From positions 50,998-114,997 of the forward strand of contig JAJRQB010000117.1 in the NCBI GenBank assembly GCA_024280485.1: DNA of 64,000 nt. Direction: 5' to 3'. This DNA comes from Deltaproteobacteria bacterium (lineage in GTDB: Bacteria; Desulfobacterota; Desulfuromonadia; Desulfuromonadales; Geopsychrobacteraceae). The notes beneath the pieces were generated by a model, which was given only the letters and a program-made list of their open reading frames with translations, had not been told where the DNA came from and ran no database searches. The translations under genes were made by a program, and so were the position numbers. Shown in pieces: positions 50,359 to 59,524 of this stretch (its first letter is position 1; each line of letters starts with the position of its first letter).

Positions 50359-51486
50359 CTACCATTCCCTTTTGAGTTCTTCATAGCTGAGCCCATACTT
50401 CACCATGAAGCCTTTAAAGGCGTTCAGGTGGTCTTCCATGACATCCACCTCGACCCCCTTCGGGCCATAAACCTTTTTCAGACCCCATTCGTCCGGCATG
50501 TAGATCTCATCAACGCCAGGCCGCTTACTACTGCCTTTGATGGCCCTGGTATATTGGTCGGCCTTCGCCTTGACCTGGGCGAGAGGTCCAAATTTACTCG
50601 GGTCTATGACGATGATATAGGAGCCACCCACAGGTGATGGCGAATCAGGTTTAAAGTAATCGGAGCAGGTCGAAGGCAGTTCGGAGGAAGGGGTTCCCCC
50701 GGGATTGATGATCGACGTCATGAACTCATTCCAGATATTCAAAGCGTAAGTTCTTGGATTCGGGAAAGTCCATGCAGCAGAGCAGTCACTAACCCGCCCG
50801 TACCCTTCAATGAGTTGGCCGTAGGGCCTTACATCATCGGTCAGTTCACCTGTTTCAGGGTCAACCAGAAGCTTAGCCCTGAGTTTGCCATCGCCGAGCA
50901 GCGCATCGGTGATATCGGCGTCATAGCCTTCACAGAGTTTAGTGCTAACAACGATCGGCAGTTCTTCTCCTGCCGGACAGGCCGCATCAAAGGGAGGAAC
51001 GGACATCACGGGATCTTTGCCACCATAGGGAGCATGCATCGGCACCGAATTGTTTGATGCCATCGCAACCATGTCATGCTCAAGAGCCAGTGAGGTATAA
51101 CCGAAGAAAGAACCGGCATCGACATGATTAAAGCCGAAGGCGATGGCAATACCGAATTCCTTGGCCTTTTCAATCGCTTTTTCGGTCATCTTGGTGATGG
51201 TATAGTAGCCGGAAGATCGCTTGCCATCATAGGTAACCCAGGTCGGACCTTCGTCGATGATTTCAGGTTCAGTCGTCAGATCGGCAATCTTTCCTTCAAC
51301 GGGGATCAGTAACGCCTCCAGGACCCCCATCCCCTGATATAATTTTCCTTGCTTGTCAGCCAGCGCAATAACTCGCGCAATAGAGCGGGCATGCTCCTCA
51401 GATGCCCCCAGTTTTATCCAGAATTTTCGGTACAAAAACTCAACAAAATCAGGGTTCATCTTAATTAGTTTTGCCTTGTTGCTCAT
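50359..51486 (-). CDS. Ldh family oxidoreductase (paralogue 2)
   Basis: FNHVDAGSFFGYTSLALEHDMVAMASNNSVPMHAPYGG...PVGGSYIIVIDPSKFGPL. Confidence 0.86.
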   Translation of the reverse strand: MSNKAKLIKMNPDFVEFLYRKFWIKLGASEEHARSIARVIALADKQGKLYQGMGVLEALLIPVEGKIADLTTEPEIIDEGPTWVTYDGKRSSGYYTITKMTEKAIEKAKEFGIAIAFGFNHVDAGSFFGYTSLALEHDMVAMASNNSVPMHAPYGGKDPVMSVPPFDAACPAGEELPIVVSTKLCEGYDADITDALLGDGKLRAKLLVDPETGELTDDVRPYGQLIEGYGRVSDCSAAWTFPNPRTYALNIWNEFMTSIINPGGTPSSELPSTCSDYFKPDSPSPVGGSYIIVIDPSKFGPLAQVKAKADQYTRAIKGSSKRPGVDEIYMPDEWGLKKVYGPKGVEVDVMEDHLNAFKGFMVKYGLSYEELKREW

Positions 51487-51612
51487 ACTAAACCTCCCTA
51501 AAGATTTTTTTCGCCAGACTCGACTTGCCAATTATGGATGTCCACGCCTGGTCTTACAACCGGGCAGTCAAACATTGTTTGGGTAAATTATCACAAAGAA
51601 AGAAGGTGGATA

Positions 51613-51629
51613 ATTCCCCAAAAGGGAGT
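51613..51629 (-). promoter_or_regulatory. Motif copy 3
   Basis: Exact ATTCCCCAAAAGGGAGT; partner CAAACATTGTT at 51569-51579. Confidence 0.7.
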
Positions 51630-51818
51630 AGCGAGCGAATTGTAACATTGATTTGGTTCAAATCATCCAACACTGGTCTGATTAATGAGAGGAACCCCGA
51701 CCGGAGATGCTCAATTTCTTGGGTTGCGCTGGAATAATGTTAACAAGGTCGGCAGACCAATCTGATGGGATCAATAATTTTTTACAGCAGAGCTACTTCT
51801 TCAAATATTTCGCCCAAA

Positions 51819-51863
51819 GCAATACAGCCTCTGGCCATGCCAGAGGCTGTATTGCTCTATTTT
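51819..51863 (+). terminator. Perfect 17-bp hairpin followed by T-run
   Basis: GCAATACAGCCTCTGGC-cat-GCCAGAGGCTGTATTGC-tctaTTTTTTT. Confidence 0.75.
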
Positions 51864-51872
51864 TTTGCCTTC

Positions 51873-53069
51873 TTAAGCCACAGTCTCTGAAACCGCTACA
51901 GCGACAACACCCTTACCCTTCTGCAACCTAGCCAGCCAGAAGAAGAGTAGTAGGCACGCCAGCAGGCAACCGCTGCCCATGACTAAGACGCTGGTAAAAC
52001 CGCCGTCATCGGTGATCAGCAATCCTGCCACTCCCGGCCCCAAGGCTGAGCCCAGGCCCGAGGCGGCGGCAATCAGGGGCACGAAGCGACCCGATGAATC
52101 TGCGGTACTGATCGCCGCCATCTGATAGGGATAGACAAAGGTCCAGCCACCCATCAGCAGAATCCCGCCGGCAGCAAAAGCCACCAGACTGACCTGCCCG
52201 GAGAGAAACCAGATCCCCACCAGCATGACAAGGGTACCGAACAAGAAGGGCACGGCTCGACCGAAACGATCACCGAAACAGGAGACCAGCAGCGCGGCGA
52301 TTCCCCCGGCCACCATAGTTGCAGAGAGGACCGAACCGATGGCGCCAGCCTCAAGGCCGCCGATGGCGCCGAGTCGTTCAAGAAAGGCCCAGACCCCGGT
52401 CATACCGGTCATCAATAACAACATCCCGGCCAGGCCAACAAAGACCGGAAAGAGACGCCCCCCCTCTTGAGCAGTGGAAACGGCCTCTTCTTTGGCTCCG
52501 TGAGCCGGTAACCAACGCAACAGCACGACGACCAGGGCGGTGACCCCGGCCATCGCCACCAGGATGGCATCGAACCCCCACCTCTGACTCAGGGAGGGCA
52601 AAAGGATCAACCCCAGAGCGCCGGAGCCAAGTTGACAGAGTACGGCAAAACCGAAAGCCCGATCTGGAATCCTGGTATCGCCCAAGCTACAGAGGGAGAT
52701 GGCAAAAAAACTGCCCATGGCGCAGCCGGCACAGAAGAGCAGCAACAGAATCAGCGAATAGTCACTAGTACCCAGGCAGGCCGAGTAAGCCGCCATACCG
52801 ACGACAATCCCCGGCAGACAGGCTTTGCGCCAGTTGACCCTTCGCGCCCAAAAAACCGCAGAGAATGAAGCCAGGGTGAAACCGCCCAGATAGGAAGATG
52901 CGATAAAGCCGAGCTGTTGTTCATCAAAGTTGAGACTCTCGGCGGCACTACCCAGAAATAGAGGCATGATATTAAAGACTAGCACCCCAATCGCCGACAA
53001 CAAGCAGGCGGCAAGAATGGCGGCGGGCTGGTTAACGTCGATGCTGGTCGTGGAGGGTTTTTCGGTCAT
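51873..53069 (-). CDS. MFS transporter (paralogue 3)
   Basis: NFDEQQLGFIASSYLGGFTLASFSAVFWARRVNWR. Confidence 0.9.
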   Translation of the reverse strand: MTEKPSTTSIDVNQPAAILAACLLSAIGVLVFNIMPLFLGSAAESLNFDEQQLGFIASSYLGGFTLASFSAVFWARRVNWRKACLPGIVVGMAAYSACLGTSDYSLILLLLFCAGCAMGSFFAISLCSLGDTRIPDRAFGFAVLCQLGSGALGLILLPSLSQRWGFDAILVAMAGVTALVVVLLRWLPAHGAKEEAVSTAQEGGRLFPVFVGLAGMLLLMTGMTGVWAFLERLGAIGGLEAGAIGSVLSATMVAGGIAALLVSCFGDRFGRAVPFLFGTLVMLVGIWFLSGQVSLVAFAAGGILLMGGWTFVYPYQMAAISTADSSGRFVPLIAAASGLGSALGPGVAGLLITDDGGFTSVLVMGSGCLLACLLLFFWLARLQKGKGVVAVAVSETVA

Positions 53070-53102
53070 TTTCTCTTCCCTTACTCTGGGTTGATGGCTA
53101 AA

Positions 53103-53954
53103 TCACACACCAGCTGGCATCTGCAGCACCTGGATAAGCACATTGGCCGGATCTCGGAGGTAAAACATTCTGGCACCGCTGAAGTCGATGAGGTCCGATT
53201 CCAGCGTTACTCCCTTATCCTTGAGCCACTGACAATAATGGCCGGCATCCTCGACAACAAAGCAGTGGTGCTCCATGCCGGGACCATTTTTTTCGATGAA
53301 GGCACGCTCAGAGTCATAAAGCGCGCTACCAACAATCTCTATCCAAAGGGGATTCTTACCGCTGGCGTCTTCCAGGTAAACCCAATCCATTTCCTTGGAG
53401 GGCCCACCTCGCAGAACTTCCTTCATCCCGAAGTGTTTGGCGTAAAAATCCTCAGTCATCTGCGCCAACTCACGAGTCCCGGCCAGGATAGACACATGGT
53501 TGTATTGAGCCTTGGGAGCCTGTGATTCAACCTCTACCACAGGAATATATACGTTGGTCTGCATCAGCTCCACCTCTACTCCAGAGGGATCCTTGCACCA
53601 GGCGATAACTGATCCCTGGAACTCATAAGGCGGGACATGAAACTGAACCCCATCAGCTGAAAGATCTTCGTAAACCTTTCGCAGGTCGTCAACCATGAAA
53701 CAGATGTGGTCAAGCCCAGGACCGTATTTGGCCAGAAAAGTATCCTCCCTTTCCTCAATGGTCTTGCCGATAATCTCGAAGGGGGAAAGAGCGGGGTTAA
53801 CGTTGTCAGCATAGAAGAGAAAATCACTGCTCTCGGTTACGCCGGAAAAGGTGAGCCCCATACCGAAGTTATCCCTATAGAAGTTCTCACAGGTTGTCGC
53901 AAGCTCTCTTGAACCGGCGAGAATACATGTGTGGTGAAAGGTTTTTTTCGTCAT
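53103..53954 (-). CDS. VOC (glyoxalase/dioxygenase fold) protein, two tandem domains
   Basis: Internal repeat: HTCILAGSRELATTCENFYRDNFGM / HVSILAGTRELAQMTEDFYAKHFGM. Confidence 0.85.
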   Translation of the reverse strand: MTKKTFHHTCILAGSRELATTCENFYRDNFGMGLTFSGVTESSDFLFYADNVNPALSPFEIIGKTIEEREDTFLAKYGPGLDHICFMVDDLRKVYEDLSADGVQFHVPPYEFQGSVIAWCKDPSGVEVELMQTNVYIPVVEVESQAPKAQYNHVSILAGTRELAQMTEDFYAKHFGMKEVLRGGPSKEMDWVYLEDASGKNPLWIEIVGSALYDSERAFIEKNGPGMEHHCFVVEDAGHYCQWLKDKGVTLESDLIDFSGARMFYLRDPANVLIQVLQMPAGV

Positions 53955-54068
53955 ACCAATCTCTCCTTAATTGGTCTTGCAATCATAGTAGTTGCAAATA
54001 GTTTGAAGCCACTGTTTTTTTTCGCTTCGAATTTTCCATCAAGTTAGCAGGCGGACAATCCCTGAACA

Positions 54069-54085
54069 ATTCCCCAAAAGGGAGT
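54069..54085 (-). promoter_or_regulatory. Motif copy 4
   Basis: Exact ATTCCCCAAAAGGGAGT; CAAACATTGTT partner not obvious here. Confidence 0.65.
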
Positions 54086-54152
54086 AGAACACCTCAAAAT
54101 CAGCCACTTAGACATTCTCTGTGGGTTTTATTCACCACAGATTCTGACCAAT

Positions 54153-55550
54153 TTAAATATGGATCGCCCGATCAAAGGAGGAAAGAACCGCCTCATGCAT
54201 CATCTCCGAGAGGGTCGGATGGGCAAAAATGGTGTTCATCAGCTCCTCTTCGGTGGTCTCCAAGTTCATGGCGATACCGTAGCCCTGCAGCAGTTCGGTG
54301 ACCTCGGCGCCGATCATATGGGCCCCGAGCAGTTCGCCGGTCTGGGCATCGAAGATGGTCTTGATCATCCCTGCAGTCTCGCCCAGCGCGATCGCCTTGC
54401 CGTTGGCGGCAAAGGGGAAGCTACCGACCTTGATCTGTAGTCCCTGATCCCGGGCCTGTTTTTCGGTCAGGCCGATGTTTGCCACCTGCGGATGAGCGTA
54501 GGTACAGTAGGGCATCTTGCTGAGATCGAGAGGATGTACCCCGGCCAGGCCAACGATCTTCTCGACGCAGATCACGCCTTCGTGGCTGGCCTTGTGGGCC
54601 AGGCAGGGGGGACCGACCACGTCGCCGATGGCATAGATGCCTGGCTCATCGGTCTGCAGGTACTGATCAACCTTGATGATATTCTTCTCCACCTTAACCT
54701 GGGTCGTCTCCAGGCCGAGTCTTTCGACGTTGCCGACCACGCCCATCGCCAGCAGCACCCGGTCGACGGTGATTTTTTCACGCTTGCCGTCCTTCTCAAG
54801 GGTGGCGGTGACGTTGTTCGCCCCCTTCTCCATCCCCTTCAGGTAGGTATTTGTGCGGATGGCAATCCCCTGCTGTTCGAATTCCTTGCCGAGCAGCGCG
54901 GAGATCTCTTCATCACCGGTGGGCAGCACCTGAGGCAACGCCTCGACCACCGTCACCTCGGCACCCAGTTCGTTGTAGAAACTGGCAAATTCGAGACCGA
55001 TAGCACCGGCGCCAACCACCAGTAATCTTTTCGGAAAACTGTCGGGGGTCATCGCTTCCTTGTAGGTCCAGACCAGCTTGCCGTCGGCCTCCAACCCTTT
55101 GAGTTGCAGAGGACGGGCGCCGGTGGCGAGGATGATATGTTTGCCGGAAACCTTGCTCTGTTTGCCATCCTGAGCCACCAGCAGCTTGCCGGGACCATCC
55201 AGCCTGGCCGTACCATCAATGACGCTGACCTTGTTCTTCTTGAGCAGGAAACCGATTCCCTTGGAGAGCTGATCGGAGACCCCGCGCGAACGCTGAACGA
55301 TCTTTTCCAGATCGAAGTCGACTTTGCCAGCGGACAGACCGTAACTGTCAGCGTGCTTCATGTTGCGCAAGACCTCGGCCGAGCGCAGCAAGGCTTTGGT
55401 CGGGATACAGCCCCAGTTGAGGCAGATCCCGCCTAAATGCTCGCGCTCCACCAAAGCGGTCTTAAGTCCCAGTTGAGCCCCGCGGATGGCCGCGACATAA
55501 CCGCCTGGACCACCGCCAACTACTACCAAATCGAAGGTTAGTTCACTCAT
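54153..55550 (-). CDS. lpdA: Dihydrolipoyl dehydrogenase (E3)
   Basis: GGICLNWGCIPTKALL; AHPTLSEMMHEAV. Confidence 0.95.
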   Translation of the reverse strand: MSELTFDLVVVGGGPGGYVAAIRGAQLGLKTALVEREHLGGICLNWGCIPTKALLRSAEVLRNMKHADSYGLSAGKVDFDLEKIVQRSRGVSDQLSKGIGFLLKKNKVSVIDGTARLDGPGKLLVAQDGKQSKVSGKHIILATGARPLQLKGLEADGKLVWTYKEAMTPDSFPKRLLVVGAGAIGLEFASFYNELGAEVTVVEALPQVLPTGDEEISALLGKEFEQQGIAIRTNTYLKGMEKGANNVTATLEKDGKREKITVDRVLLAMGVVGNVERLGLETTQVKVEKNIIKVDQYLQTDEPGIYAIGDVVGPPCLAHKASHEGVICVEKIVGLAGVHPLDLSKMPYCTYAHPQVANIGLTEKQARDQGLQIKVGSFPFAANGKAIALGETAGMIKTIFDAQTGELLGAHMIGAEVTELLQGYGIAMNLETTEEELMNTIFAHPTLSEMMHEAVLSSFDRAIHI

Positions 55551-55707
55551 CGTATCATCTCCTTAAAACTTGAATTTTCTTCTATTTCACAAGTTTCTTA
55601 ATTACTCAAATTTGAATTTTTATTAATCCAACACCTTAACTCTGATACCAGAAGTTATTGCCCTAAAAGAACTTCTCCATCTAGTCACAGTCAGTGTGAA
55701 AAAATCT

Positions 55708-56229
55708 TTATTCCTCACGACCAACTTTTAGTACCGCCAGACCAAGGGCATGTCTTTTCTGTTCAGGTATCCCAGAGGTGGAGCGCTGCTTCATCTGTAA
55801 CCCCTTGACCTTGACGATCTCTTTGTCCTGTTCCTGGTAGACCAATGCGCCGGGCTGACATTCCTTGACGCAGGCCGGATCACCGCCGCAGTTATCGCAT
55901 TTATAAGCGAGCCCCGTGGTTCCCTGTTCGATCATCCCGTAGGGACAGGCAGCGACACAAAGACCGCAGCCGTTACACTTTTCCGCATCGACAACCACCA
56001 CATCGTTCTCATCCCGACTTAGCGCCTCGACGGGGCAGGCTTTCTGACAGGCAGCCCCGGGGCACTGAAAACAGATGCTCGGGACCGAGTAGCCACGCAA
56101 AGAGAAGTTATTGATTCGTAGCCTCGATTTCGAGGGTTGAAACAATCCCTCCTTAACGGCCGAGCAGGCATAGGTACAGCGGCCGCAGCCGCTACAGAGA
56201 TCGGGTTTTGCAAAGAGTAATTTTTTCAT
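55708..56229 (-). CDS. 4Fe-4S ferredoxin subunit associated with AOR
   Basis: Multiple CxxCxxCxxxC motifs (CSGCGRCTYAC, CNGCGLCVAACP, CFQCPGAACQKACP). Confidence 0.9.
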   Translation of the reverse strand: MKKLLFAKPDLCSGCGRCTYACSAVKEGLFQPSKSRLRINNFSLRGYSVPSICFQCPGAACQKACPVEALSRDENDVVVVDAEKCNGCGLCVAACPYGMIEQGTTGLAYKCDNCGGDPACVKECQPGALVYQEQDKEIVKVKGLQMKQRSTSGIPEQKRHALGLAVLKVGREE

Positions 56230-56239
56230 GGTACGTCTC

Positions 56240-58015
56240 CTAAATGCTGTCCAGACCGAGTTCGACGAGCTTCTGCTGCGAAGGGACACCATTCTCGTCC
56301 CAGTCTCGATAGGCGTAGTATTTCTGCCGTGCTGTTTCGAAATCCTCTTGACTGAAGACCCGACCGGCATGGGGACCCTTCTCAAGCTTGCGCTTCATCA
56401 CCTTCTCCGGCAGCGCATCATCCTTAGCACTGAAACCGGCACGCAGGTTGAACAGTCGGCTGAGGTTCCAGATCCGCTCCCCGGTCGTGGCAAGTTCTGC
56501 GGCGGTTACAGACTCGCCCAGGCCAGCAGATAGCAGGTCGGCCATGATCTCGAAATCGAGGGTCCCCCAGAACTGGCAGAAGCCGAGCGCCCACTTGATG
56601 CCGTTGTGATTCTGACCTTCGGCCACCTCACGACTCATGACATCAAGATCGAAAGGGGTCTCGTGAAAGGGAAGAAAGGCCCGCAGGTGACAGGCACCGC
56701 GTTCACTGGTGGCATAGGCGAGGCCCATGCCGTAGTTGCCGCGTGGCTCGTATGCGGCCATATCCAGGCCTTTGATCTCCATCGACATATCGGTCGAACT
56801 GTATTTTTCGGCAAGTCTCTTGGAGCCCTGTGCCAACTCCCGCCCGCGCGGCGTCGACAGATGGGCGATCTCGGAGACGATCTTGAGATATTCATCGGCA
56901 TCGCCGAAACACAGACCATGATCGGCGCGCCCGGCTTCGTTCATTTCCATGGCCAGACTGATCGTCGCACCACAGCTGATGGTATCGAGGCCCAGGTCAT
57001 CACAGAGGCGGTTGAAACGGATGACTGGCTCCAGTTCATTGATATCGCAATTAGAGCCGCCGACCACCAGGGTCTCGTATTCGGGACCTTCCATCTCTGC
57101 GCCGTTGATGCGGGTAAACTTGCCGCAAGCCATCGGACAGGAGTTGCAAGCCCGGTCGCCGATCTTGGCACGGTTGACTGCGTCACCATTGACACCAACA
57201 GCCTTTTCATTGACGCCTTTAGTAAAGTTACGGGTCGGCTGGAGACCGAGTTCGTTGGTCATATCGACGGTACCGGGGGTCCCGTCTGTGCTGACCCAGG
57301 CATTGGCTTCGCTGAGCAGATTTTCCTGCTTCCAACGGGTCACCCTCTGCTGGAAATTGGCCATGTCGGCCACCCGCACCGCACCGGTGCCACGACAGAC
57401 GATCCCTTTAAGGTTCTTGCTGCCGAACAGGGCGCCTGGGCCGCCACGGCCGAACTGGCGGTAGGCGTCGGCGCCAATGATGGCATAGGGCAACTGGTTC
57501 TCCCCGGCCGGTCCGATGGCCAGACACTTGGCTTCGGGCGTGCCGATGGCGTCTTCTAACAACTTCTCGGTTTCGAAGATCCCCTTCCCTATCAGCGCTA
57601 CCGCGCTTTCAAGGGTCACTTGATCATCGATGATCTGCAAGTAGACCGGAGACTCCGCTCTCCCTTTAAGGATCAGGCCATCGTAACCGGCGAGCTTAAG
57701 TTCGGGACCGAAGGCGCCACCGATATTCGACTCCAAGATGGTGCCGGTCTGCGGGGATTTGGAGACCAAACAGGTCCGCGAGGTCATCGGGACCAGGGTG
57801 CCGGTGAAGGTGCCGGTCATGATCACCACCTGGTTCTCGGGCGACAAAGGATCGACCTGAGGGCTCACGGCCTCCCAGTAGTAACGCAGTGCCAGCCCCC
57901 AGCTACCTCGGTATTCTTTGAGCCAATCCCGGCGCAAAGGTTCGGTGGTAATCTTCTTGGTAGTCAGGTCAACAACCAGCAGTTTACCAGCGTAAAGATT
58001 CATTTTTGTTTTCAT
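56240..58015 (-). CDS. Aldehyde:ferredoxin oxidoreductase (tungsten pterin)
   Basis: 591 aa; YAGKLLVVDLTTKKITTEPL, GRGGPGALFGSKNLKGI, CNSCPMACGKF. Confidence 0.93.
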   Translation of the reverse strand: MKTKMNLYAGKLLVVDLTTKKITTEPLRRDWLKEYRGSWGLALRYYWEAVSPQVDPLSPENQVVIMTGTFTGTLVPMTSRTCLVSKSPQTGTILESNIGGAFGPELKLAGYDGLILKGRAESPVYLQIIDDQVTLESAVALIGKGIFETEKLLEDAIGTPEAKCLAIGPAGENQLPYAIIGADAYRQFGRGGPGALFGSKNLKGIVCRGTGAVRVADMANFQQRVTRWKQENLLSEANAWVSTDGTPGTVDMTNELGLQPTRNFTKGVNEKAVGVNGDAVNRAKIGDRACNSCPMACGKFTRINGAEMEGPEYETLVVGGSNCDINELEPVIRFNRLCDDLGLDTISCGATISLAMEMNEAGRADHGLCFGDADEYLKIVSEIAHLSTPRGRELAQGSKRLAEKYSSTDMSMEIKGLDMAAYEPRGNYGMGLAYATSERGACHLRAFLPFHETPFDLDVMSREVAEGQNHNGIKWALGFCQFWGTLDFEIMADLLSAGLGESVTAAELATTGERIWNLSRLFNLRAGFSAKDDALPEKVMKRKLEKGPHAGRVFSQEDFETARQKYYAYRDWDENGVPSQQKLVELGLDSI

Positions 58016-58033
58016 CTATTCATGCTCCTTGAT

Positions 58034-58180
58034 TCAGCAATCGCTACCGGTTTTGGCGTAAGTCTCTGTAACCATCACCTCGTCAGCACGGTAGGAACTT
58101 CGGACCAGCGAACCGGCGGCAACCTCTTTGAACACCATCTCCCGAGCGATTTCGGCCCAGGTGGAAAACTCATAAGGCGA
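58034..58180 (-). pseudogene. lipA: C-terminal fragment of lipoyl synthase (LipA)
   Basis: Reading frame YLSPYEFSTWAEIAREMVFKEVAAGSLVRSSYRADE matches the LipA C-terminus; radical-SAM N-terminus absent upstream. Confidence 0.75.
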
Positions 58181-58298
58181 CAGGTAGCTCTTTGATTCCG
58201 GTTGTCTACGAAGACAAGAGGAAATGTGCCGCAATAGGGCGACAAACATAAAACATCGTTTAATTATGGAGGTTAGCAGGTAGGGGAAAGCTTTAACC

Positions 58299-58315
58299 AT
58301 TCCCCAAAAGGGAGT
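58299..58315 (-). promoter_or_regulatory. Motif copy 5
   Basis: Exact ATTCCCCAAAAGGGAGT; partner AAACATCGTT at 58251-58260. Confidence 0.7.
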
Positions 58316-58396
58316 GAGTACGGCATTACAAAGAAAGCCGAATCTGTATTCAAGGTGTTCAATTGAGGAAATTATCGGAAAGGGAAAAGCTCAACA

Positions 58397-58413
58397 ATCC
58401 CCCACAAGGGAGG
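58397..58413 (-). promoter_or_regulatory. Variant motif (ATCCCCCACAAGGGAGG), 98 bp from copy 5
   Basis: 14 of 17 identical to the consensus. Confidence 0.5.
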
Positions 58414-58451
58414 TAACTGCCAGATGCGGAGAGAAGAAATTACGCGGGTTA

Positions 58452-59366
58452 TCAGAGATTCTTCAGGGGGTCATCGACCTTGCCGTCGTAGAATTTCAAG
58501 GCATCAAGAAACAAGGCAAACAGTTCTGCGTGAGTCGAAACTTCGAGCTTGGTATAGATATTCTTGCGGTGCATCTTTACTGTACCGGGTTTCACCCCCA
58601 GGATATCCGCTGCTGCAACTTGGGAATATCCTAACAGCATCAGGTGGACCAATTCCTGTTCCCGTTCGGTCAAAACTGAAACACCAAATCTGTCATAGGC
58701 CTGTTTAAATAGCCTGTGCAGTTCTGTGGTCTCTTCTGGATCTGCCTTACCCTTCTCCCAATGCTTTTTTAACAGTGCATTAACAACCGGGCTTATCTCC
58801 TTAAGCCTCAAAAGTACCTCTTCTGGGTAGGGGCCACTGCCCGCCAGTTTCCCTATGCTTATGGCCAAAGCAGAGTTACTGGAGATAGCAACAACAAAAT
58901 CTACATTATCCTCCACTCCTCCTTCAGCCAGGTAATATCGCTTGTAGAATTCGGAGTTGAGGAATTCATCAGGGGCGATTTCTTTCAGGGGGAAGAACCC
59001 CGACTTTCCATTTTCTATGCAGTCAAGTGCGTAACGATACACGGGATCCAGCAAATATGCCCCTTCAAGAAATAAGGCAAATCCACTTTTCACTCTGGGA
59101 GAAGGAGAAACGTCATAAACGAACTGGGGCCTCTGGTCTCTGGTGAGGTGACAGAGGGCAAATCTCGAGACATCTGGCTTATCGAGAAAAGAAAACATCA
59201 AGCAACTTAACTCATCATAAAAGTTCTGGTTTCCCAAAGCCCCTATGACCAGAGCCTCGTGCTCAAGTACTTTTTCCCTTTTTGTAATACTTGTAGGCAC
59301 TCTCTTCTTATCCAATCGGATTGCCTCCCATGCTTCAATAATTTTATTATAAATTTGAAAAATCAC
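58452..59366 (-). CDS. LuxR-family transcriptional regulator
   Basis: C-term HTH LTEREQELVHLMLLGYSQVAAADILGVKPGTVKMHRKNIYTKLEVSTHAELFALFL. Confidence 0.9.
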   Translation of the reverse strand: MIFQIYNKIIEAWEAIRLDKKRVPTSITKREKVLEHEALVIGALGNQNFYDELSCLMFSFLDKPDVSRFALCHLTRDQRPQFVYDVSPSPRVKSGFALFLEGAYLLDPVYRYALDCIENGKSGFFPLKEIAPDEFLNSEFYKRYYLAEGGVEDNVDFVVAISSNSALAISIGKLAGSGPYPEEVLLRLKEISPVVNALLKKHWEKGKADPEETTELHRLFKQAYDRFGVSVLTEREQELVHLMLLGYSQVAAADILGVKPGTVKMHRKNIYTKLEVSTHAELFALFLDALKFYDGKVDDPLKNL

Positions 59367-59435
59367 CAGAACTTATAGAAACTTACCATAGAGGTACTGA
59401 CCAAACCTTGAACAAAATAAAATCCAGAGAAAAAA

Positions 59436-59464
59436 AGGCAACGGAAAATAAATTTTCCGTTGCC
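59436..59464 (-). terminator. Terminator after the E2 gene
   Basis: GGCAACGGAAAA-taaa-TTTTCCGTTGCC. Confidence 0.75.
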
Positions 59465-59524
59465 TGAAGAAAGGTTTCAACCCTTCCAGGTTGTCTACCT
59501 ATGGATTGTATTGCTGAAAAATAG

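Noticed and set aside
56606-57559. + strand ORF of 317 aa
   Set aside because: Antisense shadow of the AOR gene
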